Source: Granulicella mallensis MP5ACTX8
GTDB taxonomy: Bacteria; Acidobacteriota; Terriglobia; Terriglobales; Acidobacteriaceae
Length of the DNA stretch: 64,000 nucleotides
Direction of reading: 5' to 3'
Assembly: GCF_000178955.2 (NCBI RefSeq)
Contig: NC_016631.1
Span: forward strand, 2,356,001-2,420,000
Shown: positions 1 through 8,661 of the stretch, in pieces
Layout of the letters: each line of letters starts with the position of its first letter
Position numbering within the stretch: position 1 is the stretch's first letter
Translations under genes and position numbers: made by a program
The notes under the pieces: model-generated
The model's input: only the letters and a program-made list of their open reading frames with translations
The model's database searches: none
What the model was told of the DNA's origin: nothing

Positions 1-109
1 CATACTTAGCGCGAGTCTGTTTTAGGACTGTTGCATCATTGATGGCTGATTGTGCCTGGCAAAAGACGGTGCACAGGCTAAACGTCAACGTCAAGTAGAA
101 GAATCGCAT
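1..109 (-). CDS. Partial gene: N-terminus of a secreted protein, cut by the window edge
   Basis: Reading leftwards from an ATG at 109, 36 codons stay open to the window edge and read as a classical Sec signal peptide: MRFFY, a hydrophobic stretch, then CQAQSA as a likely cleavage region. Only about a dozen residues of the mature protein are visible, so no family can be named. A purine-rich GGGAG lies some 19 bases upstream, rather far for a ribosome site. The short length leaves a real chance that this is a fortuitous open frame. Confidence 0.5.
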   Translation of the reverse strand, partial: MRFFYLTLTFSLCTVFCQAQSAINDATVLKQTRAKY

Positions 110-208
110 GACGCATCGTAATTCATTACTCCCGATAAACGCTCTTCTCGTCTCCTACGTGCCGCGGACTGTAAGGGAAAGTTGCAGGAACGCAAGTTCC
201 GAAGATAC

Positions 209-445
209 GAAGTGAGTGGGGTTCTAGATATTTTTCGTGCACAAACGGCCGAGGCTCGAACGTTTGAGGTGGAAAAATACCGAAGGTGTCGGTGAGATCA
301 AAGGTCTCGGGGTCCTTCGGCTGCGCAGCTCGCAAAGTGCGTGAGCTGCTGCGCTCAGGATGACGATTTTGGGGAATGTAGAAAGGGGAGAGTCATCTTC
401 TCGAAGAAGAGATGCCCCGCAAGACGATAGGCCGCTTAAGCGGCA
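209..445 (+). repeat. Repeat A, copy 1
   Basis: About 235 bases that recur at 633-870, with the core (GGTCTCGGGGTCCTTCG ... CGCTCAGGATGACG) also at 1807-1926 and 4901-5040. The core contains a self-complementary GCAGCTCGC / GCGAGCTGC pair that can fold into a short hairpin. The spaced direct repeat with copy 2 covers flanking sequence as well as the core. Confidence 0.85.
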
Positions 446-527
446 CATGCTATGAGCAGGAGCGGGGCCCGTCATCGTCTCGAAGCGGGCTTTGAACATG
501 GGTAGAAGTCTCCGAATTCATGAGAGT

Positions 528-620
528 CTATGTCTTTCTGGGTGGTATGAACGAAGAACGGGAGGAAGCAGATTCGCTCGCTACGCTCGGAATGACAAGC
601 AGAAAAGCAAAAGCAAAGGC
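528..620 (+). repeat. Repeat B, copy 1
   Basis: This copy has the pattern ACGAACGAAGAACGGGAGG, then GCAGATTCGCTC, then CTCGGAATGACAA, followed by an A-rich AGAAAAGCAAAAGC tail. Six further copies or fragments lie in this window. It sits between the two repeat A copies. Confidence 0.85.
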
Positions 621-632
621 GACTGCGCAAAG

Positions 633-870
633 TGAGGGCTTTAAACATATTTACGTGCACGAATGAGGTGGCTCCGGCATTCGAGGTGAAAAAGGTACAG
701 AAGATATCGGTGAGATCAAAGGTTTCGGGGTCCTTCGGCTGCGCAGCTCGCAAAGTGCGCGAGCCGCTGCGCTCAGGATGACGTTTTGGGGGAAGTGGGA
801 AAGAAGAGCGGCATTCCCTGCAGGAGCAGGAGATGCCCTGTGAGGGTAGGCGGTGAAAGAGGCCGACCAG
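633..870 (+). repeat. Repeat A, copy 2
   Basis: Direct repeat of 209-445 in the same orientation, with the same hairpin core and similar flanks on both sides. Together with copy 1 and the repeat B copy between them it makes an A-B-A block. Confidence 0.85.
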
Positions 871-882
871 GAAAAGATAGGT

Positions 883-942
883 AACGCGAAACACACTAAC
901 CCCTGAGGCTGGCTGCGCTCAGGGGTTAGTGTGTTTCGCGTT
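883..942. terminator. Long perfect hairpin downstream of the SDR gene
   Basis: Bases 883-906 and 919-942 are perfect 24-base inverted repeats around a 12-base loop. The hairpin lies 41 bases beyond the SDR stop on the minus strand and is followed there by a short pyrimidine run (CTATCTTTTCC). Its position and stability suit a transcription terminator, but the arm length is unusual and a DNA-level role is possible. Confidence 0.6.
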
Positions 943-982
943 CAGTGTCGTGATCCGTGCCGTTCGAGAGACGAAGCGCTAT

Positions 983-1714
983 CTACCAGGAATAGGTGCC
1001 GTCTTTGTGGAAGAAGCCGCCGGTGGGGCTGTCGTCGGGCTGTTGCGCGAAGCGGACGATGGCGACAGCGCCCTCTTCGATGGTCTGGGTGCCGGTGTTG
1101 TTGTTGAGGTCAGTTGCGGTATAGCCCGGGCAAATGGAGTTGACTTTGACCTTCGTGTCGCGCAGCTCCCAGGCGAGGTTCACGGTGAACATGTTCAGCG
1201 CGGCTTTGGACGCGTTATAGCCGAGGGGCTTGACGGCGTAGAAGGGCGAGGCGGAATCGTTGTTGAGCCCTACGGAGCCGAGACCGCTGGAGACATTGAG
1301 GATGCGGGCACTTTCGGCGGCGCGAAGCAGAGGCAGGAGGGGCTGCGTGAACTCGACGGTGCCGAAGAAGTTGGTGTCGAAGGTTCGCTTCATCGCATCG
1401 ATGGAGACGGTGCTTGCCGGTCCGTCGCCGCCGGTGAGATCGAAGGCTCCCGCGTTGTTGATGAGAACGTCGAGGTGACCGAACTCCTTTTGTATCTGCC
1501 CGGCTAACGCCGTGGCTGTCTCGTGGGCGCGATCGAGATCTGCAATGACAGGGCGAACGTCAGAGCCCTCAGCGCGAAGCTTTGCTGCGGCTGCCTCGCC
1601 TCGGGAGGCGTCGCGTGCGCCGAGCAGGATGGTAAATCCGGCGCGTCCGAGTTGACGAGCTACTTCGAAGCCGATGCCCTTGTTTGCGCCGGTGATCAGA
1701 ACAACCTTAGCCAT
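983..1714 (-). CDS. Short-chain dehydrogenase/reductase
   Basis: A 243-residue NAD(P)-dependent oxidoreductase of the classical SDR fold, about the normal length. The cofactor motif TGANKGIG is at residues 8-15, NNAG at 86-89, the catalytic serine near 142 and the YNASK tyrosine/lysine pair at 166/170, so all active-site residues are present. The many charged residues after the glycine motif (ARDASRGE) fit NADP preference, by family analogy. The start is supported by GGGAG six bases before ATG. It is alone on the minus strand, with repeat-rich DNA on both sides. The substrate cannot be told; similar SDRs act on small carbonyl compounds. Confidence 0.93.
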   Translation of the reverse strand: MAKVVLITGANKGIGFEVARQLGRAGFTILLGARDASRGEAAAAKLRAEGSDVRPVIADLDRAHETATALAGQIQKEFGHLDVLINNAGAFDLTGGDGPASTVSIDAMKRTFDTNFFGTVEFTQPLLPLLRAAESARILNVSSGLGSVGLNNDSASPFYAVKPLGYNASKAALNMFTVNLAWELRDTKVKVNSICPGYTATDLNNNTGTQTIEEGAVAIVRFAQQPDDSPTGGFFHKDGTYSW

Positions 1715-1806
1715 GTGTGTCTCCCGATGTTGGTTTTCAAAATTTAGACGCTGGCCGGAGGGGGAGGATTCAAAAAGCGAGCCGCATACGAGATCACCTC
1801 AGTCGA

Positions 1807-1926
1807 CGTGGGAAAGGTTCCGAAGGTATTGGTGGAATTGAAGGTCTCGGGGTCCTTCGACTGCGCAGCTCGCAAAGTGCGCGAGCTGCTTCGCTCAGGA
1901 TGACGATTTCGGGGGAGTGTAGAGAG
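1807..1926 (+). repeat. Repeat A, copy 3
   Basis: Core of repeat A between the divergent SDR and amidase genes, ending only 23 bases before the amidase start. Any amidase promoter or leader must lie in or before this repeat. Confidence 0.8.
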
Positions 1927-1949
1927 AAGCTCTCGGCTACACTGGCGAC

Positions 1950-3671
1950 ATGCGAAAGCTACTTCTCCTGGTCTTATTCGGACCGGCCGTATTGTCCGCC
2001 CAATCCAGTTCGCCTGCTCCTGAAAGAGCGGCTCATGCCGTGATGGATCACGATCTCACGGACGTCAGCGTGGATCGTCTGCATGAGCTCTATCGTGAAC
2101 ATCGCTACACGGTCACGGAGGTGGTTCAATGGCACCTCGACCGCATTGCGCGCTATAACGGCGTCTATCGGGCGGTCCAAACCGTTACCGCAAAGGCGGC
2201 GCTGACAGAAGCGGGCCGCGAAGACGTTGAGGCGAAGCAGGCGGGTTTTCGCCCAGGGCCTCTATGGGGTGTCCCGATTGTGATCAAGGCCAACACCAGC
2301 ATCGCGGGCCTGACTACGACGGCCGGCTGGATTGGCTACATGCTTCCCGGTCACGAGTTGGTTGCACCGCGTGATGCGCCCATCGTCGCCAAGCTGCGCA
2401 AGGCCGGAGCGATTCTGGTTGGGGTGACCAACATGCCTGACTTCGCCGCCAGCGATACTACGCGTTCTACTGCTTTCGGCCGCACAGGCAACGCCTACGA
2501 TGTACGTTTTTCGCCGGGTGGATCGTCGGGTGGCACCGTCACTGCTGTTACCTCTAACCTCGCCGTCCTCGGCAACGGCACGGACACGGGCAACTCCATC
2601 CGCATGCCCGTGGCGACGAGTAACCTGGTCGGCATCTTTCCGACTCGCGGCCTCGTCAGCATTGCGGGCATCGCTCCGCTCGACTGGCAACTGGATAACA
2701 CGGGGCCCATCGCACGTACTGTAGCCGATGCTGCCGTGGCTCTTACTGTTCTAGCCGGCGAAGATCCCCTTGATCCGGCTACGATCGGCTCGCAAAGCAA
2801 AGCGCAGCCGGGGCCCTACACGCAATATCTGAAGCCCGGCGCACTCAAAGGCAAACGCTTTGCGGTGCCAGCTTTCATCCTCGACGGAGAGACGCCTGTC
2901 TTTCAGGGCGTTTGCCCGAACGCCACACCGGAACAGTTCGCAAAGGCGAGGAAGAATGCGTTCACTCCCTTGAAGCCGGAGACACGTGCTGCCTTCCTAA
3001 AGGCGGTCGACGAACTCCGCGCTGCGGGGGCAACGGTCCTGATCGATTCGCAGATTCTGCCCGACAGCTTCGCCATCACCGCCTCGCACATCTGCACGCT
3101 CCCGTATCTTCGCGAGGGCACGGATAAGTTTCTTGCAGACTTTGGACCTGCACAGTACCATTCTGCGGCGGAGTATGAGCATGCCGTCGGCAAGCGGCTG
3201 CCATCTGTCATCATCGGCGGAGAAAAATCAGGACTATTCGAATCCACGAACGTGCAGCAGGCCACTCTTGAGACCGATCCCCATGCGGGTGAAAATTTCT
3301 TCAACCCGCGCGACAAAGTATTCGCGCTCTACGAGGCGGAGCTCGACCGTCTACACCTGGATGGCTTCGTCTATCCTGCGATCCAGATGCCACCGGTCGA
3401 CGAGACCATGCCGCAGGACGGCCGCGTAAGCGAAGGGCCGCACAGCGATACGAACTGGGTCAACATGCTGGGTGTACCGGCGATTAGTTTTCCCGCCGGA
3501 TTTTATGAAGACGGTTTGCCGTTCGGCATCGAGATCAGCACACGCAAGTGGCACGACGGAGATCTGATCGGCTGGGCCTATGACTACGAACAACACACAC
3601 ACCATCGCAGACCGCCTGTCCTGGTCGACCGCGGTCTGCTACCGACTGCAGCCAAGCCACTTGAGCCGTAG
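1950..3671 (+). CDS. Secreted amidase-signature family hydrolase
   Basis: A 573-residue protein with a short signal peptide (MRKLLLLVLFGPAVLSAQ) followed by an amidase-signature domain. The expected Ser-cisSer-Lys triad is visible: lysine in PIVIKANTS near residue 114, the glycine/serine stretch SPGGSSGGT near 190 and the nucleophile region GTDTGNSIRMP near 210, where the usual second Gly is Asn. The family cleaves amide bonds in small amides, amino-acid amides or acylated amines; the substrate is not predictable. Export suggests scavenging of amides in the periplasm. It stands alone, converging on the acyltransferase gene. Confidence 0.9.
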   Translation: MRKLLLLVLFGPAVLSAQSSSPAPERAAHAVMDHDLTDVSVDRLHELYREHRYTVTEVVQWHLDRIARYNGVYRAVQTVTAKAALTEAGREDVEAKQAGFRPGPLWGVPIVIKANTSIAGLTTTAGWIGYMLPGHELVAPRDAPIVAKLRKAGAILVGVTNMPDFAASDTTRSTAFGRTGNAYDVRFSPGGSSGGTVTAVTSNLAVLGNGTDTGNSIRMPVATSNLVGIFPTRGLVSIAGIAPLDWQLDNTGPIARTVADAAVALTVLAGEDPLDPATIGSQSKAQPGPYTQYLKPGALKGKRFAVPAFILDGETPVFQGVCPNATPEQFAKARKNAFTPLKPETRAAFLKAVDELRAAGATVLIDSQILPDSFAITASHICTLPYLREGTDKFLADFGPAQYHSAAEYEHAVGKRLPSVIIGGEKSGLFESTNVQQATLETDPHAGENFFNPRDKVFALYEAELDRLHLDGFVYPAIQMPPVDETMPQDGRVSEGPHSDTNWVNMLGVPAISFPAGFYEDGLPFGIEISTRKWHDGDLIGWAYDYEQHTHHRRPPVLVDRGLLPTAAKPLEP

Positions 3672-3680
3672 GCATAGGCA

Positions 3681-4814
3681 TCATGAGGTCGTTTTGCCAA
3701 GGAAGCGGCGACTAAGCCATGCCCGAACAGGCTCATCGTAGAGCTTCAAGCAGGCGTAGGCGATCGTGACACTCGCGATAAACAACAGCACGCCTGCTAC
3801 TGCTCCAGGTGCTGCAGGAACTTTGTCCCGGACGACCCAGGCCGTGTAGATGTAGATCAGCGGATAGTGCGTGATGTACAGCGGATACGAGATATCCCCC
3901 AACAGCTTGGAGATCTTGTTCTGGAAGCTTCCGCTGGTGCGGTCGCCGGCACCGATCGCGACGATGAGAGGGAACAGGACGATGATGCAGAACGACTCGT
4001 AGAGTCCATTCATCCAGAGCTGGTGTGTACCGCCAATCCTGGGCATGCAGAGAGAGACGATCACGAGGAGGCTACAGATTGCAAAGCCTCCTGGAAGGTG
4101 AATCCGCTTGCCGATACGCATCAGCAACATGCCTGCGAAGAACGGATAGAGCAGGCGTGCGAAACCAATGTGGAGCTGCTCTTTGTCGATGCTCCAACCG
4201 CCGATGACATCACCGTTTGGACTTGATACGGCAAGATGGACCAGCAAAACCGCGGAGAGAAATACAAAGATGCCGAGTGCCTTGTTCGAGAGCTTGCGGA
4301 TGCCGACAGCGTAGAGGATGTTCGCGATGTACTCGAAGAAGAGGGACCAGGCGGGGCCATCGAGCGGGTGCATCTCGTTCCATCCCCGGATGTCCATGGA
4401 CGGAAGCAGCGGCACAAGGGTGAAGCCGACCAGCATCACAAGCAGCATCTTCCAGACGGGCGTCCCAGCGATCAGCGGAAACGCAGGCCCGGTCTGGAAA
4501 TAAAAGAAGGCCGCCCCAATGACACTTCCCATGATCACCATGGGTTGCAGGCGAATCAGCCGGCGCTTATAGAAGTCCCATTGGCTCATCTTCCCCCAGC
4601 GGTCGTCGTAGGCATAGGCGACCACGAATCCGGAAAGAAGAAAAAAGAAATCGACGGCCAGATAGCCGTGGTTCAGAATCTGTTTCGAGTGATCGCCTTT
4701 GGAGTAGGGCTCGAAGGTGTGGAACATCACGACGATCAAGGCGGCGACGCCACGCAAACCGTCAAGGATTTGGTAGTGGCTCTTCGTTGGGAGGGCGGCA
4801 GGGGTCCGGTTCAT
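3681..4814 (-). CDS. Membrane acyltransferase (acyltransferase-3 family)
   Basis: A 377-residue multi-pass membrane protein of the Acyl_transf_3 family. The N-terminal hallmark is clear: YQILDGLRGVAALIVVMFHT, with the conserved Arg and His pair, then LAVDFFFLLSGFVVAYAY. About ten hydrophobic segments follow. Family members move acetyl or other acyl groups from the cytoplasm onto sugars of exopolysaccharide, lipopolysaccharide or small molecules. No glycan-synthesis genes lie beside it, so the acceptor is unknown. It ends 10 bases from the convergent amidase stop, leaving almost no intergenic room. Confidence 0.9.
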   Translation of the reverse strand: MNRTPAALPTKSHYQILDGLRGVAALIVVMFHTFEPYSKGDHSKQILNHGYLAVDFFFLLSGFVVAYAYDDRWGKMSQWDFYKRRLIRLQPMVIMGSVIGAAFFYFQTGPAFPLIAGTPVWKMLLVMLVGFTLVPLLPSMDIRGWNEMHPLDGPAWSLFFEYIANILYAVGIRKLSNKALGIFVFLSAVLLVHLAVSSPNGDVIGGWSIDKEQLHIGFARLLYPFFAGMLLMRIGKRIHLPGGFAICSLLVIVSLCMPRIGGTHQLWMNGLYESFCIIVLFPLIVAIGAGDRTSGSFQNKISKLLGDISYPLYITHYPLIYIYTAWVVRDKVPAAPGAVAGVLLFIASVTIAYACLKLYDEPVRAWLSRRFLGKTTS

Positions 4815-4900
4815 GAAGTGCCAACCATCATATAGAACGCGGCGTCAGCCTAGCCAGAGGATTGCTAAAGTGACAGTCCCGTAACACCCTCGGAACCGGG

Positions 4901-5040
4901 CTGAGGCTCGAGCGTTCGAGGTGGAAAAGGTACCGGAGGTATCGGTGAGATCAAAGGTCTCGGGGTCCTTCGACTGCGCAGCTCGCAAAGTGCGCGAGCT
5001 GCTGCGCTCAGGATGACGATTCCTGGGAAGGGTTGAAAGA
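4901..5040 (+). repeat. Repeat A, copy 4
   Basis: Full core with flank, ending 3 bases before the stop codon of the TetX-like gene. On the transcript of that minus-strand gene the repeat forms the start of the 3' untranslated region. Confidence 0.85.
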
Positions 5041-5042
5041 CA

Positions 5043-6176
5043 CTACTGGACGGGCTGGTTGCTGGTGAAGAAGTCCAGCAGGCTTTGAGGTGCGTTGGGG
5101 CCGAGGCACATCTGGAGGACCTTTTCCGCCTCTGCTGCCTCGGACGCGCTGCGGGGAAAGAGGTCTTTCTCATACGCGAGGAGCGCGGCTTCGACGTCGC
5201 CGGGGTTGGCGGCGATGGCCTGTCCGAGTTCGGCGCCGTCGAACATGGCGAGATTGGCTCCTTCGCCGGAGGGGATCATCAGGTGTGCTGCATCGCCGAG
5301 CAGCGTCACTCCGGGTACGCGGTCCCATCTGTGCTGGATCGGAAGCGCATGGAGAGGGCGAGGCACAGGGGAGGCTTCAGCGTTGGTGAGGAGCGCTGTC
5401 AGCTCCGGAGCCCAGCCGTCGAATTCCTCGGCGACACGGGCCACTGCAGTCACCGGATCGGAGAAGTCGAGGCTGTCGATCCAGTCCTGTGGCTTGTTCA
5501 ACGCCACGTACGTGTGCAGTACGCCGTGGGGCTCACGGTGCGCGAGGATGCCTCTTCCCGGAGCCACCGCAAACAGCGCGCCACCGCCAACCGCTTTCGC
5601 GCTGGCCTCGTGACGGGTGTCCGCGTCGTATAGATACGTCTCGATGAAGGACATGCCGACGTAGGCTGGTATTGCCTCGGATAGAAGCGGACGAACTCTC
5701 GACCACGCGCCGTCGGCACCTACGAGGAGATCGGTCGTCGCTGTTGAGCCGTCAGCAAAGGTCAGGGCATGCCGACCGCCGCCGAGGGGAGCCGCTGATG
5801 AGAGTTTGTGTCCCCAGCGGACCGTGCCGGCAGGAAGGGCGTTGAGCAGGATGCGGCGAAGCTCTCCTCGGGGGACTTCAGGCCGGCCGCCTGTGCCGTC
5901 ATCGGGCTCATCGAGCAGGACGTTGCCGTGCTTGTCGAGTACCCGCGTTGCCTGACCGCCAGGGTGGATGATCTCGAGAAATTGTTCGAAGAGGCCCGCT
6001 GCCTTGAGCGCGAGCTGCCCGTTGTTTTCGTGGATGTCGAGCATGCCGCCCTGTGCTCGTGCGTCCGGCGAGGCTTCCGCTTCGTAGATGGTCGCGGCGA
6101 TACCGTGAACGTGGAGGACGCGCGCAAGCATCAGGCCTCCAAGCCCGGCACCGATGATTGTGACTGGAGTCCTCAT
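5043..6176 (-). CDS. TetX-like FAD-dependent monooxygenase
   Basis: A 377-residue group A flavoprotein monooxygenase. Visible motifs are the FAD dinucleotide site GAGLGG (9-14), an NADPH/FAD contact motif GADGAWSR (153-160) and the ribityl-binding GDAAHLM (294-300). The stretch GGMLDIHENNGQLALKAAGL (43-62) and PEVPRGELRRILLNAL (99-114) resemble the same regions of the tetracycline-inactivating enzyme TetX as I recall it. Enzymes of this kind hydroxylate aromatic or polyketide substrates with O2 and NADPH. Its ATG overlaps the stop of the upstream monooxygenase gene by 4 bases (ATGA), so the pair is probably translationally coupled. Activity on tetracyclines is possible but unproven. Confidence 0.88.
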   Translation of the reverse strand: MRTPVTIIGAGLGGLMLARVLHVHGIAATIYEAEASPDARAQGGMLDIHENNGQLALKAAGLFEQFLEIIHPGGQATRVLDKHGNVLLDEPDDGTGGRPEVPRGELRRILLNALPAGTVRWGHKLSSAAPLGGGRHALTFADGSTATTDLLVGADGAWSRVRPLLSEAIPAYVGMSFIETYLYDADTRHEASAKAVGGGALFAVAPGRGILAHREPHGVLHTYVALNKPQDWIDSLDFSDPVTAVARVAEEFDGWAPELTALLTNAEASPVPRPLHALPIQHRWDRVPGVTLLGDAAHLMIPSGEGANLAMFDGAELGQAIAANPGDVEAALLAYEKDLFPRSASEAAEAEKVLQMCLGPNAPQSLLDFFTSNQPVQ

Positions 6177-7699
6177 CTTGTCTCCTTCATGAGCCAGAGA
6201 GCGGCAGCGTTTTGAATATCGTTGTCATCGGGGTCGTTGTCAGATGCCCAGGCGATGATTCCATCAGGGCGTATCAGTGCAGCGCTCAAGCCGAATTGTT
6301 CTTTCGCTCGGCCAGAGACATACTTGATTCGGTCGTCATATTCACTCGCCAGAATTTTACGGGAAGCCTTGCTCTCAAAATCGAGGAGTATCGCGTGGCC
6401 ATCGTGCATGAACTCGCTGATGGTTGTACCGTCTTCAAACTCAAAGTTGGGAACGCTATGGCCGACGAGAGGGTGATCGCCGCCAAGATCGTAGTGGGTG
6501 TGAACGCCCCATACTCTTGCTGCCATGTAGGTGGCACCATCACGCGTATCCATCAGGTCGCGGATGATCGCGTTCAGTGCGCGGGCGGGCGGGTCTGGTT
6601 TCATGATGGCGACCTGGGCGCGTGACCAATCCAGAACCTGTGCGCCAAGGGGGTGTCGTTCCGATTGATAGCTGTCCAACAAGCCTTCGGGTGCTTTCCC
6701 GCGGAGGGTGGCGGCGAGCTTCCAGCCCAGGTTCATGGCGTCGCCCAGTCCGAGGTTGAGCCCCTGGCCTCCCAATGGTGCGTGAATGTGCGCGGCATCG
6801 CCGGCTAAGAGTACTCGTCCGTTGCGGTAGGTCGTGGCCTGCCGTGCCCGGTCGGTCCAGGTGGTTGCGGCATGGAGGGAGCTGATCGTAACGCCGGTGT
6901 TCGAGACGCGGCGTAGCGCGTCCTGAACGTGTTCCAGCGTTACTGGCTCTGCACGATGAGCGGCTCCGCCATCAAACTCAATCATCACCAGGTAACCGGG
7001 CTGCGATTGGAAGTACATGCCTGTGGGTGTCAGGTTGCGGCCTGGACCTAGCTTCTCGGGGTCGGCAATGTCGATCTGGGCAGAGTAGCCGGTAAATTCC
7101 GGCTCCGTTCCGGCGAATTCAAAACTGCCCAGCTTGCGAACAACACTGCGGCTTCCGTCGCAACCCACGAGCCATTTAGCTTCAAACGACTGGTCGCCGG
7201 ACTGGACAGTGACACCCTCTGCGGTTTGCTGAAAGTCAGTGATGGCAAGCCCGCGTTTGATCTCGACACCGAGGGCTTCTGCGCGGCGAGCGAGCACCGA
7301 TTCAAGCTCCTGCATTTCAGAGATCAAATTGGTCTCGGGCGAGCCGGGCAGGCGATACCTCCACTGTGAGGTGTCAATATTGCCGTCAAGAAAGGGAATG
7401 CCGGCGAAGTGTCCTCCCTGGCGCCGTGGCCCTTGTACGGGAGCTGAGGTTTTGTGGGGATTTTTTAAACGTTTGTGTATGTCGAGTTCTTTTAGAAGAT
7501 CACGACGGTAGAGCGCATCGATCGTAGGCGCCGAGAGTCCTCGTATCCCGAAGGGAAGTTGCTTCAAGGGCGAGTGTGGATCCATCGCCTTTTCCAGGAT
7601 GAGGACGGAACATTTGGTCAGGGCCAGTTCACAGGCAAGGAAGAGACCTACTGGCCCTGCACCTGCGATGATGACATCGTGTGGGATGGGAGTCTTCAT
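6173..7699 (-). CDS. FAD-dependent aromatic hydroxylase, Rox/PheA-like
   Basis: A 508-residue flavoprotein of the p-hydroxybenzoate hydroxylase class, with the extra C-terminal thioredoxin-like domain seen in phenol hydroxylases, rifampicin monooxygenases and polyketide hydroxylases. Motifs: GAGPVG at 13-18, GCDGSRSVVRK near 180, and LLAGDAAHIHAPLGGQGLN near 290-308. The chosen start (MKTPIPHDVI) sits directly before the FAD-binding strand; an in-frame ATG 30 bases upstream would add a non-conserved extension. It is the first gene of a two-gene unit with the TetX-like gene and faces a TetR gene across two operator-like dyads. The substrate is not known; phenolics or an antibiotic-like compound are likely. 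Confidence 0.88.
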   Translation of the reverse strand: MKTPIPHDVIIAGAGPVGLFLACELALTKCSVLILEKAMDPHSPLKQLPFGIRGLSAPTIDALYRRDLLKELDIHKRLKNPHKTSAPVQGPRRQGGHFAGIPFLDGNIDTSQWRYRLPGSPETNLISEMQELESVLARRAEALGVEIKRGLAITDFQQTAEGVTVQSGDQSFEAKWLVGCDGSRSVVRKLGSFEFAGTEPEFTGYSAQIDIADPEKLGPGRNLTPTGMYFQSQPGYLVMIEFDGGAAHRAEPVTLEHVQDALRRVSNTGVTISSLHAATTWTDRARQATTYRNGRVLLAGDAAHIHAPLGGQGLNLGLGDAMNLGWKLAATLRGKAPEGLLDSYQSERHPLGAQVLDWSRAQVAIMKPDPPARALNAIIRDLMDTRDGATYMAARVWGVHTHYDLGGDHPLVGHSVPNFEFEDGTTISEFMHDGHAILLDFESKASRKILASEYDDRIKYVSGRAKEQFGLSAALIRPDGIIAWASDNDPDDNDIQNAAALWLMKETR

Positions 7700-7747
7700 G
7701 ATGACTCTTTCGTGGTTGGCGGCTGCCATTTAGAGCTTTGAAGATCA

Positions 7748-7768
7748 TTATGGAACATCATTCCATAA
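7748..7768. promoter_or_regulatory. Operator-like dyad 1 (TetR candidate site)
   Basis: TTATGGAA and TTCCATAA form perfect 8-base arms around a 5-base centre, halfway between the divergent TetR and monooxygenase genes. The centre lies 21 bases, two helical turns, from that of the second dyad, as expected for two dimers on one face of the DNA. Confidence 0.75.
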
Positions 7769-7771
7769 TCT

Positions 7772-7786
7772 TGGAACACCGTTCCA
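7772..7786. promoter_or_regulatory. Operator-like dyad 2 (TetR candidate site)
   Basis: TGGAAC, a 3-base centre and GTTCCA make a perfect dyad with the same TGGAA core as dyad 1. It ends 18 bases before the TetR start codon, so binding here should also repress the regulator itself. Confidence 0.72.
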
Positions 7787-7804
7787 TTTATGTCAAGATG
7801 AATC

Positions 7805-8497
7805 ATGGCCAAAAAAGCGCGCAGCGTTCAGCGACGCGAAGAATCACTCTCGCGGGAGAGCATCATTGAAGCGTCGATCGAGCTTCTGGATAGCAGTGGG
7901 GAAGGCGGGCTGACTTTTCGCACGCTGTCCGAGCGGCTCGCGACGGGGCCTGGTGCTCTCTATTGGCACATCGCCAACAAGAGCGATCTGCTCACCGCCG
8001 CTTGCGATGCGATCGTTGCCCGCACGATGGAGGCGATACCTCCCTGCGCGAAGCCGAAGGCGAACCTTCGGGCTCTCGCGCTGGGCATGTTCGATGCGAT
8101 CGACGAGCATCCGTGGGTGGGCTCGGCACTGGCACAGGCCCCGGGGGAGATGCCGATGGTGCGCATTCTCGAACGCCTGGGCCAGCAGGTGCGCGCTCTT
8201 GGGGCGGAGGACGACACGCAGTGGGCGGCGGTGGGAGCGTTGCTGAACTACATCCTCGGTGTCGGTGGACGGAATGCGGCCAACGGGCAGCTGGCGCGGG
8301 AGAGAGGCCTCGACAGATCGGACTTCCTTGAAGCGGTGGCTGCGGCCTGGTCTCAGCTCGATCCGCGGGAGTACCCGTTCACACGAAGCGTAGCCGGACA
8401 GGTGAGGGATCACGACGACCGAATGGAATTTCTTGCGGGAATCGATCTCATCTTGAGAGGGATCGAAAGAGGGATCGAGTCACCGCGGCGTCGCTGA
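7805..8497 (+). CDS. TetR family transcriptional repressor
   Basis: A 230-residue regulator. The N-terminal helix-turn-helix reads LTFRTLSERLATGPGALYWHIANKSDLL (about 39-66), close in pattern to the DNA-binding helix of Tn10 TetR (the LYWH motif). The C-terminal half is helical and of the TetR_C type that binds a small ligand. It is divergent from the two flavin monooxygenases, with two matching dyads in the 105-base gap to the chosen monooxygenase start, so local autoregulated repression relieved by the monooxygenase substrate is the simplest reading. A basic N-terminal tail of about 20 residues precedes the first helix. Confidence 0.92.
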   Translation: MAKKARSVQRREESLSRESIIEASIELLDSSGEGGLTFRTLSERLATGPGALYWHIANKSDLLTAACDAIVARTMEAIPPCAKPKANLRALALGMFDAIDEHPWVGSALAQAPGEMPMVRILERLGQQVRALGAEDDTQWAAVGALLNYILGVGGRNAANGQLARERGLDRSDFLEAVAAAWSQLDPREYPFTRSVAGQVRDHDDRMEFLAGIDLILRGIERGIESPRRR

Positions 8498-8661
8498 CGC
8501 GCTCAACATAGACATGCGGCTTGCACTGTGTTCCCCGATGTTCCGAGTGGGGGAGGGAACGAGTCTGTTTCGAAACTCGCCGACCATCTCGCCCCGATCT
8601 TAATGGGTCACTTAGGAGAAGACGCCTTTTCATTACCAACATTCAAAAGCTATGCTGTGTC

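Larger units (their letters stand above)
110..982. other. Gene-free stretch filled with repeats
   Basis: No credible gene is seen in these roughly 870 bases. The open frames here are translations of the repeat units (recurring peptide strings such as LCELRSRRTP and CHSERSER) rather than proteins. The stretch holds two copies of repeat A in direct orientation, one copy of repeat B between them, and a long perfect hairpin at its right end next to the stop codon of the SDR gene. Confidence 0.75.

Noticed and set aside
224-896. Several small open frames between 126 and 896
   Set aside because: They translate repeats A and B (recurring LCELRSRRTP and CHSERSER strings) and have no homologous-looking domain.
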